Position numbers and translations under genes: made by a program
Part shown: one piece after another, positions 1 through 64,000 of the stretch
Numbering within the stretch: position 1 is the stretch's first letter
Layout: each line of letters starts with the position of its first letter
NCBI RefSeq assembly: GCF_021347895.1
Contig: NC_067117.1
Location: 18,757,858-18,821,857 of the forward strand
Direction of reading: 5' to 3'
Length of the DNA stretch: 64,000 nucleotides
From: Acanthochromis polyacanthus
Taxonomy: Eukaryota > Chordata > Actinopteri > Pomacentridae
The notes under the pieces: model-generated
Database searches by the model: none
What the model saw: only the letters and a program-made list of their open reading frames with translations
Told to the model about the DNA's origin: nothing

Positions 1-1664
1 AGTGGGGAAATGGAGGAGTGTGCAGAGAGACTCGCTAATTAAATTCTTAATGCGTTAATTTCAGATCTTGATCATGAGAGTGAGTCAGGAATGAAGATGT
101 GCAAAAATGAAAAACAGCTTAATTCCAGTTAGGTTTTAAGTTTTTGCAACATATCCTCCCCATGCAAATGCTTTTGTAACAGAATAAGCTTGGTGTATAC
201 ATCTTGTAAATGAGCATGCTAACACGCTAAGATGATGAATGTGGTAAAAATCTCTGCTAAACATTTGCAAGTTTTTGTCTCTGCCTTTTGGTTTCTATTT
301 AATTTGCTAATTTACATGCATTTGTCTTTTAAATTTTTGTCTCATTTATTATTTTATTAATGTATTAGTGGAGCTCAGACCTGAAAATGCAAGACGATTA
401 ACTGAAGAGTTGACTGACATGATGGTAAAACGCCAAATATTCCTCAGTTCCATTTATATTTGCTGTTTTTCCTCTTTGTTACATTATCATAGATCATCAT
501 TTATTTCAAACTGTGGAACACAATGTGGAAGAACCTTCATTTTAAATGGTGCTGAGGTTCGTACAGTAAAAATACAGAGTCAGTTATTGTTTCAGATTTT
601 GTGATTTTCATCTTACCAAACAAGTACCTCAAAGTCATCACCTTGTATTTTGATAAACTGTAACAGCCATTTATGAAACTGTTTTCGGACATTTTATTAA
701 CCAAACCTTTCTTTTCATTATAGATGATCACAAGCTGGCTCTGTTCCAAGAACTCATCTATATTTCAGTTTGAATATCTGATATAAACATAACCTAGAAA
801 AACGTGAAGGGACTGCTTACGTCACGCTATCAATCTTTCAGTCATTTCCAAAATTCTGCTGCAACATTCCAACTCATTTTCAACACTCATCCAATCTTGA
901 ACAAAGTGAAATAATCTGACTCATATTTCTTGCAGTGGGTGCGATGACGAGGGAGAGGCAGATCAAAGGGAGAAACGAGAGACGCTGCTGCTGAGGCAGA
1001 GACGCTCAGGGCTGGAAGGAGGAGATGAATGCTGAACATGAGAGAGGGATAACGAAGCAGAGACGCCAGAGTGAGAGAAATTAAGGAAGGAAGGAGAATA
1101 GGAGGAGATGGAGGGAAAAAAAATTAAGAGAAGGAGAAAGGGAGAGAGAGAGAGAGAAAAGAAACAGAGTAAAAAATGCGTGGGTGTTGTTCTGCATGTG
1201 TATAAGCCTGCAGCTTATCCTGCCCTACTTTTCCCCTAAAAAAAAAGTGGAGAGAAGTGCAGACAAATGCTCAAACATGCACTCTTTCTTTATGATCCCT
1301 CCTTCCAATCACAGCTAAAAGAACATCGACTGAGCTTTGTAGCTATTTCATCTCTTTTTGTTCTCCATTCCTCCTGTCTTTTTTCTCTCCTTTGTTTGTT
1401 TTCTGGACGTCAGCTCAGACAGAACACCTTGTTTGATTGTCCCTAATTTGCTGTTCCAGTTTGGCACATGTGGATTATTCATGTGTTTAACGTGCCATCG
1501 TTTCTACAAGGCTTGACATGAGCTTATTGGGAGTATGTGACGTATGCAGCTAGTCTGAGCTGTAGTTTTATTTCTCATCATGTGCCTGCACACTGAAGAA
1601 CGACGGGGAAAAGAAAGAGACATCGGCGAACGAAGGAAGGGGTGTATGAACTGGGATCACTCAC
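1..1664. other. PUSL1 intron 4 (partial), no confident gene
   Basis: This stretch follows the donor of PUSL1 exon 4 on the minus strand, so it is intron running off the left edge. I looked on the minus strand for the conserved C-terminal PUSL1 blocks (the GTHDFS-like and FLYRQVRRM-like motifs) and found none. It contains a purine-rich tract with GA dinucleotides (about 1080-1160). A weak plus-strand exon-like segment (369-424) is discussed among the findings. Nothing else is recognisable. Confidence 0.6.
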
Positions 1665-1814
1665 GTGTTACTGAGGTTCCAGCACAGTTCACAGTCTGTG
1701 AGGGGAAGCAGAGAGTGATGAGAGAATCCCAGAGCGATTCTGTAGATGTAGGTGCGAGACTGGGCACGGTAACGGGCATGGAAGTTATCCGGAACCCGGT
1801 AGGCACGGGTGACC
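1665..1814 (-). CDS. pusl1: PUSL1 exon 4
   Basis: This 150-nt exon has a cccttccag acceptor and a gtgagt donor. After the split Arg codon it encodes VTRAYRVPDNFHARYRAQ and continues with SRTYIYRIALG and a CELCWNLSN end. The FHARYRAQSRTYIYRI segment is the conserved TruA motif that contacts the tRNA substrate, and the W in LCWNLS is also shared with human. It ends in phase 2; the next exon is outside the window. Confidence 0.92.
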
Positions 1815-4800
1815 CTGGAAGGGAAAGCAAAAGAACACTTGGAGTGAAAACAGAGATACATTCAGGTGGCAGTAATTCCTAAATTGTATTATTCATATGT
1901 TACATGTTCTACACAGAAGTCAGTGATCCTTCATACAGAAATATATCCTAAAAAAGTCATTAAAAAAGCAAAAATTGCATGTATTGTGGTCAATTTTATC
2001 TTCACTGCTCATTGTTTCAGCTTCACTGTACTTAATGAGGTTTGTGCAGTTTCCAATTCGTGTGCTGAAAGCTTCTCTAAACTCACCTATAATCCTAATT
2101 TAAGGCATCTACGTGTGAGCAAAATTTGTAATTTCAGCTACGTTGAAAGCCAATGATGGTCCAGTTCAGGCAACTTACACCAGTTTGTTGTGGAAACTGG
2201 AAGCCTATATTCAACATACACTAAAAACCGAAAGCGATAGAGAAGACGTTGTTCATTTTCCTATTTTAAGATAAAAAAAAATGCTGACACTTTCTTAGAT
2301 TTTTCAGAGAGGAATGGGACATAGTTAATATTTTAGACTTAATAACGGAAGAACCACATTAGACATAAAATCCCTGGAGGGCATCTTTGAACATCTGAGG
2401 TCTGGTGGATATTTAGACAAACACCGAGCAACAAATATTGCTTCATTCTTGCTTCAATAGAAACAGTCCCCAAACACAGATGGTGCTAATACTCTCAATT
2501 GTGCTGCCAGCAAGAAAAACTGTGTAGAAGTCATTGTCCAAAATGCCAACATTGCAGCTTTTTATACAAAGGCACACCCGTTGTCAGAGTCCTAAAGGGC
2601 TGCCAAGAGCCCTGAAAAGCAAAGCGCTTATGGTAACACAGTTAGCATCAGAACAGACTCACAGACTGAGACTCTCTGATGTGACTCCAGCATGATAACA
2701 CAGGACACTTGATGTTTCTGTGCTCACAGAGGCAGGACAGACGTACTAACTCTAATTATATCAATCAACTCATGAAGCTGTCTGACATTTTAAAAGAGAA
2801 TGAAGAATATCACTGGCATTTTCGATAAGACTTCTGCATGTATGTGTCAATTATTCACTCTAATCTACTTTGTGCAAATTGTTGTTGCTGAAACAATGAA
2901 GCAAATTGTGCTGCGTAATAAAACATCAAACATTTGGCGACACAAAGGGTTTAAATATTTCTGGCTTTTTAAACTTTTAAAGGAGAACTTGTGTCTGATG
3001 GTGCAACAATTCTAAAAATTCCACAATCTCTTTGAATACGTCCAAGGATGTGCTGGCAGATTTACAGAAATTCACAATTACTAATGAATTAATACCCAAA
3101 CTGGGGAAATCTTTCCTTCACTCTAATGTAAGAGTCAGTTATGAGCTCAGCTACTATGCAGTCTGCAGCCCCACAAATGACTCATTGAGGTTTTACTTTT
3201 GACAGAGCAATGCTAATGCACTCAAAATGCAACGTTGTTAAAATGCTGTTGAAATTCTCATCATACTTACCAGCTTAGATAGCAGTTTAGCATCTAAATT
3301 TTTGCTATTTAACACTAAAACCAGAGTACATGTAAGGCTGCTGAATGTGAAGAATGTTATTACTTTTACAGGTTTTTGATCAACAACCAAAGTCGTAGAC
3401 AAACACAAATTCCGACCTGCTTGTGACAAGGAGGATCATCAAAGTTCATTCTGATGTTGACGTAGAGGTCTGCAGAAAATTACACAGCAATCCAGCAAAT
3501 ATTTGATGAGATATTTTGAACACAATGGTGGACCAACCAGCTAAAAGCCAATGTCAACACTGCAACAACAGCTGAAAAGAAGTAAATTAAAAGTACATAT
3601 TTCAAGCCTCAAAAATAAGGAATATAATCTTAAGAACTGTGGTTAATGAAGACATTTTAAGTCTTTGGAAACATGCTATGCAAAAGTGAAAGCCTAAACT
3701 CAAAGCTACAACGCGACCCTGGTGAGGTAGAGGGAGATCAGTGTTTCTGTTGTTGCAGCACTTTTTGATTCTGATCAAAACAATTGTCATCTAATATTTT
3801 GTTTTATTGTTCGTCAAATTTCCACAGGTAATACAAAAAGTAAAATGTATATAAGTCAAAGACGTAGTCATTTACACTAATAATGCAGTGCGGAGTGGAG
3901 AATCCTTCATCTGAGAGAACAAAGAGCTGCAGCCAGCTGCACCAGTGTGAATGCACAAAGCACATCAGCACCCTATAGTGTCGCTCCACACGTGTGTCTG
4001 CGCTCGGAGCATTCATGCATGTGTTCGTTGTGTGTTTGAGAACATGGGAGATGACAAGTGGTGGTTGCACGTCAGCAGGCAGGACTATATGGAAGTAGAA
4101 GAATAATGCACACATCACAGGTTTGTGCGCATGTGTGTGCCTATCTGTGTGTGAGTCTGTGCACAGTCAGAGAAACTAGGTTACGTTTCCAGGGGAGGAG
4201 ATTGGGTGTGACACGTGGCAGAAGAAACCCTTGCGTCTGCCTTCAGCGGCTGCTCCGATGTGAAGTGGCAGCCTTCGCCTGGCCTCCAAACCACACACAC
4301 ATCAAATTTTCATAAGCAGTGTTACAAAGCATGGCCTCACACATTTGGGAACTGGGGCATTGTTAGGCATGGCACCATTTTGCTATTCAGCAGTTTCCCC
4401 TTATGGGAAAAGAGCTGTTCATTTTAGGCTAATTGAGGCCCCCTTTCTGAGCAGAAGACAAGTGAAGCAGAAGAGATATTTTTTACAGTGTGCAGCCTAC
4501 GTTTAAATCTTGCCTTGGCCCTCTATCTCAGGAGGCGGCAGACCAAAGCTGTGAGCCAGGAGCCATATTGTGATTGTTGCTGTAACAAAAAATTCCTTTT
4601 GGTTTCCACTTCCCTCTGCGCAAGATGTGAGGAGATAGTCTGGGGCGTCAGATCTGATGTTTTTTTATGATCTAGAATAAAAACTTATGGCTCTGCATGA
4701 ACAATACTGATGGTTGACTATTTTGGCAGTATTGATATAAAACGCATACAAACCCATGAACAATGATGTTTCTATGACATTACAAAAAGTGTATTTATTA

Positions 4801-7800
4801 GTGTATTTTCCTATTTAGCTAGATGAGTGTATCTATGTGTGTATTAATAGATGCTATAGACCAAAAAGCAGAGCAAGGATAATCCTTTCTAACCTTCCCT
4901 CTGCAGGTTTAGGGATTAGCGGGATGCTGGGAGCTTCCCTTTCCTCCCTCCACTCTTCTCAGCGTGTTTCCCAAATGGTTCACTCAGTTGCACTCTGTCT
5001 TTCTTCATTCAGCGTGTCGTGATTTGTTTCGTGCTCTAACTTTGTCTTCCTGCAGCCTCTCTCAATGACTCTCTTTATCCCTTACTCCCTGTTCCTCTAT
5101 CCATCTTCCCCTTTGTCCTTCTCTGTTTGTGTTGCACTGGGAGTCTGTTCTCTCTTCAGCAGAAAAGCTAAAGAAGTATACATATCACAGCAGAGGAAAC
5201 CCAAGTAGTTATAACACACTGCTGCTTTGAATAATGCACAGATGTAACGCAAGGATAGCGATGGGGAGATGAAGACAAACATGATGTGGAAAAAAAACAG
5301 ATGGGACAGAGAGGATTTCAGACACGCACATAAAACTGTACTCCGCTAAACTCTCAACAGGTGAACTTGTGAACAGATCAGGCCTCTGAACAGCCGTTTA
5401 GCTCAGTCATGATTCTGTTTGTGATTAATTCAAAATGATAAATTCTCTAGAGATGCGTTCTATAAATCTAAGTTCTCTGCAGCACAATTCTCTCATGACT
5501 TAGTCACAACAAATGAATAAATGAACACAATTTCATCAAAGAGAACCATTGAGAAGATTTATAAAAGCAGTGCTAATTAGTCAAAGTTTTATGGATGAAA
5601 CACAGTAAAATTTTCTTTAAACATACTTAGAAAACCATAATAGAATTTAAAGTCTTTTGAACAGGCAAAAATAATGCCACAAAGTGTCCATTTATCAATT
5701 AATTTGATACAAAATACACAGAATTTGAACTAGAATTACAGCGTTGCCGTTATGTCTCCCTCTGTTGCTGAGTTATGGTGTTGAATAACGGCCAGAAAAA
5801 GTGTTTCTATCAGAACTTTATAACATCACAATGTGGTTGATCTTTGACCTTTTGTATATAACATGTCATGACTTCATCCTTTTGTTCTATTAGACATTTG
5901 TGTGAAATTCTGTCATAAGAAGCCAATCATTTCTTAAGTTATGGCCAAAAACATGCTTTGTGAGATCACATTGACCTTGAACTTTACAAAAATGGAACAG
6001 ATGGACAACCTGAAAACATAATACACTAATCTGCTTTAAATTCTATCTCTGGATTTTCACTTAGAAGTGAACTATATGTAGAATCACTACACTACAATAA
6101 GATCTGTTCATCCAAGTGAAAAAACGTCCCACAAGTTCTGATGTCTCATTGTTTAAAGAAATTGTTCAGCGACAATAAATCCCACATGACAGAGAGATGC
6201 GTTGCTCAGTATTTGCTGAATTACAACTTTACACACAGCTCAGAGGCAGAACAAGACTAACAGAGTCATACAAACAGTACACAATTACTTAAATGCTGAG
6301 AGAAAGCTCCTGAGAGTAGAAGAAACTTGACAAAGAAGATTTTCAAAGATTGACAAAGATTTTCAGGTAAATATGGCAGTCAACACACGGAACATGGAAG
6401 TGTGTCCAGAGATTCCTTGCTTGCCTTTTCGGTAGAACATTTAGGTTCATATTAAGCTGATCCAAAGAACCCTGACTCACCTGATTTGTTCTGTCCCAAG
6501 GTGATAATTAAGAGCCTCAACAAGAACGTCTTCAGTAAACGGCGGCTTGTCCTTCATGCGCTGGAGGTCAAAGTGGGCGGAGTTAGAGAGGGCGTGGACG
6601 CCAGAGTCCGTCCTGCTGGACACTGACAGAGACACTGGGTTGTTCGGCCTCAGCCTCCGAATCGCATCCTGACAAAGACAGAGATATAAAAAGCTCACTG
6701 CTGACAGACTGTTGAAAAAAATTGAGTTACATTTAAGCTTCTGAAATCCTTCATAGTCTGCCACAAATAGTCAGAGATGGGTAAGTTGCATTAAAGGATA
6801 CCAGCAGTAAACAGCAGCATGACATGACAGACAGTCTGTGATCATTTCTGTTGTATTTCCGTGTTTTCTCTTTGAGTGTGTGAGTCTTTATTTTCTAATA
6901 TATTTTGGGCGTTTTTCTGCTTTCATTAGAGAGACAGACAGTAGAAGGCCGATTAAAAAATGAGAGCTCAGAGAGAAACAAGAGACAGAAACATACAACA
7001 AAGTTCTCCAGCTGGATGTGAACCAGGAATGTTGTTTAATGTGGTTCATACCTGAACTCCCTCTCAGGTCACTGATTGCACACCACCGTGCACAGTCATA
7101 CTGTATACAGGTATTATTGCTATTTGTTTACTGGCTGCTTGTCGTGCGACTGACCACAACCACAAGGAAAAACGCATTGCACTTACAGAAGTCCACTCAG
7201 AATATCCTGTGTATTAACTGTGCAAACAGCTCATATGTCAGTCACATTTATTTGGCAGTAAAATGACAAAAAGATCTGATTGATTTCATTAAACCTATCA
7301 GCCTTTACAGCCTGTAGTTAAACCACAAAGGACAAAATTGACTTTTGTTTTTACTGTTTTATTGCACCTCTGTGCCATTTCTTCATTGCCAAGAAATTAG
7401 GTGGTGGTTCAAGTTTCCTTTTTTCCATGAAAGTAATCCTTCCTGTCCTTGCTGCAGCTCAAGCTCACCTACAACTCTGCTCCAACACTGGAAAACTGCT
7501 GAATGCTAGAAATTGAAAAGTTGTAATATTGAAGTGATTCAGTCCAACATGTTCAAACCAAAAGCTGGTTCTAAGGAGGAACATTGACACAGAAAGTCCA
7601 ACCCTACAGTACGAGTTCACAGGATTAGTTCCTTAGGTTTCTCACGTCTGAAACCCCAGAAGTCTGAATCCATGTTTTTGAAACTGTCATCAATACACTG
7701 CAGTTTTAAGACAAGAAAACTCAAGTCATGATGTTAACCTCTTATTTCACTCACAATATATTTTCCAGCATATAAAAAAGGTATCACATATTAGCAAGAC

Positions 7801-8543
7801 ATCTTGTTAATCAGTCCTTCATATCATAGGCTCAACAAAATGCAGACTGAATTAACTGCAACCACCACAGAAAACAAAACAACCCCCCCCCCCCCCCGAA
7901 TCTTTATTATTATTCATATTCAGCAAGACAAAACTGTGTCTTAATTTGTGACCAGCACGCAGCTGTCTGAACAATCTGGGTTTATTTTTAGGGTTCCTAA
8001 AAGTCATGGATGTAAAGCTGACAGTGGAACCAGCCATTTCTGTAGTAAAACCTTTTCAGGCACCACATAACAGTGACTTGTGAGATGCTTAATTTAGACT
8101 CTTCTCTTCAGCGTGCATCTCCCAGTAAAGGGTGCTTCTTTTGGTCAGTGAAGCAGAACTGAAGAGGATGTAAAGTCACAATGAAGCTGTTCAGATGTTC
8201 ACCAGTAGAGCAGACTCACATGGCAGATTAGGATCATTTTCTCTACTTCATTACATTTAACACTAGTAGCTCGGAGGCAGACTGTCTCCAGACACTTCTG
8301 TTAGTCAAAGTGAGTTAAAACTTACCTCCAAGTGGTCCTGGACTCCTTTCCTGTCATGCTGATGTGGAGGCACTTTGGTTGCACCCCTGCAGAAGTAATC
8401 AGAATTGAATGAAATTATTGCAATAACACGGATTTAAAATGGAATTCCTCATTCTGTCACGTCACTTACCTGTATTTGGTTCCGATGTACTGGAAAAAGA
8501 TGAGGTAACGCGCCAAGTTGTGCATGTTGTCTGCACATCTCAT
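1665..8543 (-). CDS. pusl1: PUSL1, TruA-family tRNA pseudouridine synthase-like 1 (N-terminal part)
   Basis: Pseudouridine synthases of the TruA family convert uridine to pseudouridine in RNA, and vertebrate PUSL1 is reported as a mitochondrial member. Four coding exons are visible on the minus strand: 8543-8470, 8386-8326, 6668-6481 and 1814-1665. All have GT-AG junctions and phases that match, giving 157 complete codons. The catalytic block reads SSRTDSGVHALSN at about residues 62-74, with the family's catalytic aspartate at about residue 66. The following exon carries FHARYRAQSRTYIYR, the second conserved TruA block. Together they align throughout with the N-terminal half of human PUSL1 as I recall it. 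The last exons, with the remaining catalytic-domain motifs, lie left of the window. The gene is divergent from ACAP3, as in human. No disabling change is seen. Confidence 0.93.
1815..6480. other. PUSL1 intron 3
   Basis: A 4.7-kb AT-rich intron between PUSL1 exons 3 and 4. It holds one diverged teleost interspersed repeat (about 5735-6035, listed separately). Short open frames on both strands have no recognisable similarity or codon structure. No other gene is seen. Confidence 0.7.
5735..6035 (+). repeat. diverged teleost interspersed repeat with runs of GACCTTTGACC type
   Basis: The segment has the vocabulary of a very common fish repeat that I recognise: 'gttgctgagttatggtgttg', 'gatctttgacctttt', 'tgtgtgaaattctgtcataa', 'ttcttaagttatggcc' and, at the end, 'gatggacaacctgaaaacat'. 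The order of these pieces is as in that family. The copy is clearly eroded. I cannot name the family with certainty or set exact ends without a repeat library. Confidence 0.45.
6481..6668 (-). CDS. pusl1: PUSL1 exon 3, catalytic aspartate exon
   Basis: This 188-nt exon has a tttgtcag acceptor and a gtgagt donor. It begins in phase 0 (DAIRRLRPNN) and ends in phase 2. It holds the strongest family signature, SSRTDSGVHALSNSAHF, in which the Asp is the catalytic nucleophile of the pseudouridine synthase superfamily. The stretch PFTEDVLVEALNYHL after it matches the helix that follows in TruA-type enzymes. Confidence 0.95.
6669..8325. other. PUSL1 intron 2
   Basis: A 1.66-kb intron. Apart from a 15-base C run near 7883-7897 I see nothing recognisable: no exon-like segment on either strand and no terminal repeats. 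Confidence 0.7.
8326..8386 (-). CDS. pusl1: PUSL1 exon 2
   Basis: This 61-nt exon lies between a ctgcag acceptor and a gtaag donor. Read on the minus strand it encodes GATKVPPHQHDRKGVQDHLE after the split Arg codon. The GVQDHLE end corresponds to the GVQNYLE segment of mammalian PUSL1. It finishes in phase 0, as exon 3 needs. Confidence 0.88.
8470..8543 (-). CDS. pusl1: PUSL1 exon 1 (start codon)
   Basis: The exon has two in-frame ATGs, at 8543-8541 and 8525-8523, with an in-frame TAA further upstream. I chose the first because it puts 11 residues before ARYLIFFQYIGTKY, matching the length of the human N-terminus; starting at the second would be only six residues shorter. The exon ends in ACAG before a gtaagt donor and leaves phase 2 (AG), which joins the G of exon 2 to make Arg. 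The ARYLIFFQYIGT segment is the first beta strand of the TruA fold. Confidence 0.88.
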
Positions 8544-8735
8544 CACAGTGTTTGCCAGAGAGAAACGTTACACCGGAAAATCATTCTAGCTTTGACACAA
8601 CAAACACTGATGGTTGTGTCTCTGACGTTCTTGAAGGTCGACTGTCACAGCTCTGCCGAGGAGCTCATGTGTTTGGAAATGAACACATGCGACAGATTGC
8701 AGCAGCACAGTCAATGTCCAGGAGACTTTTGTAGT

Positions 8736-8744
8736 CCGGAAGTG
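8736..8744 (+). promoter_or_regulatory. ETS/GABP-type site (CCGGAAGTG)
   Basis: CCGGAAGTG is a perfect GABP/ETS consensus. It lies about 195 bases upstream of the PUSL1 start. Such sites are typical of TATA-less promoters of housekeeping and mitochondrial genes, which fits a mitochondrial RNA-modifying enzyme. Whether it is used is inference. Confidence 0.45.
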
Positions 8745-8902
8745 CAGCAAAAATGTCGGTAACAATCAGCTTCTATGTGGCTATATCAGTAGGGTATGTT
8801 AGTAGCTCATTTTAGTGTACGGTCAATGAATTAACACACATGAAAACACCGTGTAGCAGCAGAGACTTTCTGTGGTAACCTTCATGTGACGCAACTGAAA
8901 TG

Positions 8903-8913
8903 ACGCATGCGCA
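8903..8913 (+). promoter_or_regulatory. NRF1-like palindromic site
   Basis: The sequence ACGCATGCGCA differs by one base from the NRF1 consensus core GCGCATGCGCA. It lies about 370 bases upstream of the PUSL1 start, beyond the ETS site. NRF1 together with GABP is the classic pair on nuclear genes for mitochondrial proteins. The assignment is by motif only. Confidence 0.35.
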
Positions 8914-10174
8914 TTAGCACACCCCTCAGGTTTGTCCACACATTCAGACGATAAATGCTGTCTCCAAGATCTGAATTCAATGACAGCTATGAATTCAATG
9001 CAAAAGGATCACAAATCTAAATATTAGTTCAATGCAAACCTATTTTTACCTTATTTTTTACGCAATAAGTTTAAATTCTGGATATTTTGATAGTCTTCTC
9101 CGTCGCTGTTTGATTGCGTCACAGTGAACAGAGGAGGTGTGTCTCCTCCTTCCTTCAAACTCGTTGGAGCCAGAAACAGTATGAATGTTAAAGATGTACC
9201 GGCTGCAAGTGAGCGAAAGACAGTCAACCCAAGCAGCCGATTCAACAGGATTAAGACTAAGTTGGACTAGAAAATGGAAAGAAAAGCAGCTTAACCTAAT
9301 TTATTTCGCTTTGTTATAGGTATATTATTAAATATGTAATCACAAATGCTGATTGCATAAATTTAAGTTTGATTTCCTGGAATCAAGTAAAAGAAAATCT
9401 AATTTCAACTTAAAATGATGAATGGGCTGCATGTCTTTGCTGAAACAGACATTTTCTTCAGAGACATAAGATAAAAAATATTAAGGAATGTGTTGTTTAC
9501 ATGATGGCAAAGTTATTAAGAAGGCAGCTCATATGTGGAGCTTTTACTAGGCTACTGATTACATTTAAACTTTCAAAATTTTAATGGTTGGCTTCTATAT
9601 TCTATAGACTCTGGATCATTTTCGGAAATGAAGGAAATTTCTCTTGACCCTTCAATTTTTAAAAATTATTAAATCAGTGTATTTTTTGCATGCATTCCTC
9701 ATGTTTCTTCCACACAATTTATACATGTTGGTGCATTTTATAGTCAAATATTTATATTTTGTGTCTTCTATAGCTGCACTGTTTCTCTTGAGGCAAAAAG
9801 GTTCATAGTGAAGTCAGATATTAGGTAGCCTAAATATCACATCAAGGCTTCAGTCAATCGAGGACCATGCCATTTAGCATAGATGATCATTTCGCTCCAT
9901 CTAATCTGATCTATGTGTAATCATGATGTCAGTCCGTTTATCATTTTCATTCTCAGTCTGCCTTGGCCTCTCTTCGTATGAATTTTTCCAGTTGTGACAA
10001 TATATTGAGTCTTAAGTGGTTAAAAACAAAGAAGATGAAGCTAGAATTTTGCATGAGTGGTGTATTTTATAGGATTTTTTACAGTTATCTCTTACTATTA
10101 TGCGTTTATTTTGATTATTACACTGAAGTTCCTTATGGTCTATAAGTTTTCACTGTTAAAATTAATAGAAAACC

Positions 10175-10268
<94 letters not shown>
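10175..10268 (+). repeat. (CTAT)n microsatellite
   Basis: About 23 uninterrupted CTAT units. The array ends immediately before the CpG-rich ACAP3 leader and lies about 300 bases upstream of the start codon, so its length may vary between individuals close to the promoter. Confidence 0.97.
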
Positions 10269-10564
10269 CCCTCCCATGGTTCCTTGTGTTCCTGCAGGTG
10301 GGGTCTGCTCGGCCCTCTCCTTCTCCTCCTTCAGTCTCCACGGTGCAGCTACGCCTCTCTCCGGTGTCGGCGGCAGTGTTGTAGTAATCTGCCTGCCGCC
10401 GCGCACTCCGCTCGCATTCTGTGTCACGGTGCCACCGGGAGAGGGGCGACAGACTGCTGCGCGTCAGGGGACACCAGTCACCATCCGCACGGTTCAAGCG
10501 ACATCCCGCCTCGGGCAATGACATTGGCAGACTGAAGAGGGAATACACGAGATAAAACGCAAAA

Positions 10565-64000
<53,436 letters not shown>

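Larger units (their letters stand above)
8544..10564. other. divergent intergenic region between PUSL1 and ACAP3
   Basis: About 2 kb separates the two start codons. The left part (to about 8930) is relatively rich in CpG and carries ETS and NRF1-like motifs that suit the PUSL1 promoter. The centre (9000-10170) is AT-rich with nothing recognised. The right part has a tetranucleotide array and then the CpG-rich leader of ACAP3. No TATA box is evident beside either start. Confidence 0.6.

Overview
This is a piece of a vertebrate nuclear genome, most likely a ray-finned (teleost) fish. The genes are split into short exons with GT-AG junctions and long AT-rich introns. Very long CA/GT microsatellites and Tc1/mariner, hAT and foldback repeats of types common in fish fill the non-coding DNA. 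No bacterial-type operon, CRISPR array, rRNA or tRNA gene was recognised. The exact species cannot be told from the sequence.

Two protein genes stand head to head. On the minus strand, from 8543 leftward, lie the first four coding exons of PUSL1, a TruA-type tRNA pseudouridine synthase; its last exons lie beyond the left edge. On the plus strand, from 10565 to the right edge, lie fourteen coding exons of ACAP3, an Arf GTPase-activating protein. They encode the whole BAR domain and nearly all of the PH domain; the ArfGAP and ankyrin part lies beyond the right edge. The two are also divergent neighbours in human 1p36, so the pairing appears to be an old linkage.

Layout: 1-1664, PUSL1 intron with no confident gene; 1665-8543, PUSL1 exons and introns; 8544-10564, divergent intergenic region with a PUSL1-side promoter (ETS and NRF1-like sites), a tetranucleotide repeat and the CpG-rich ACAP3 leader; 10612-39847, a 29-kb ACAP3 first intron holding an intact Tc1-like transposon (16438-18076), a non-autonomous hAT element (22412-23210), a nearly perfect 816-bp tandem duplication between GT arrays (35052-36811) and several RFX-type X-box motifs; 39848-51370, ACAP3 exons 2-9, with a decayed hAT/ZBED transposase in intron 2; 53845-53856, a 12-nt microexon; 53857-62901, a 9-kb intron with a foldback element, a mariner-type MITE and an isolated CpG-rich patch followed by a candidate alternative first exon; 62902-64000, PH-domain exons.

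The observations I rate highest are: (1) a CpG-rich internal promoter candidate with an ATG exon (61385-61444) that splices in phase onto the first PH-domain exon, predicting an ACAP3 form without the BAR domain; (2) in-frame exon 4, which is bracketed by a UG tract just before its acceptor and 29 CA units starting at intron position +6, so the flanks could pair and loop the exon out; (3) a Tc1 element with an unbroken DD34E transposase and paired terminal repeats; (4) the very recent tandem duplication.
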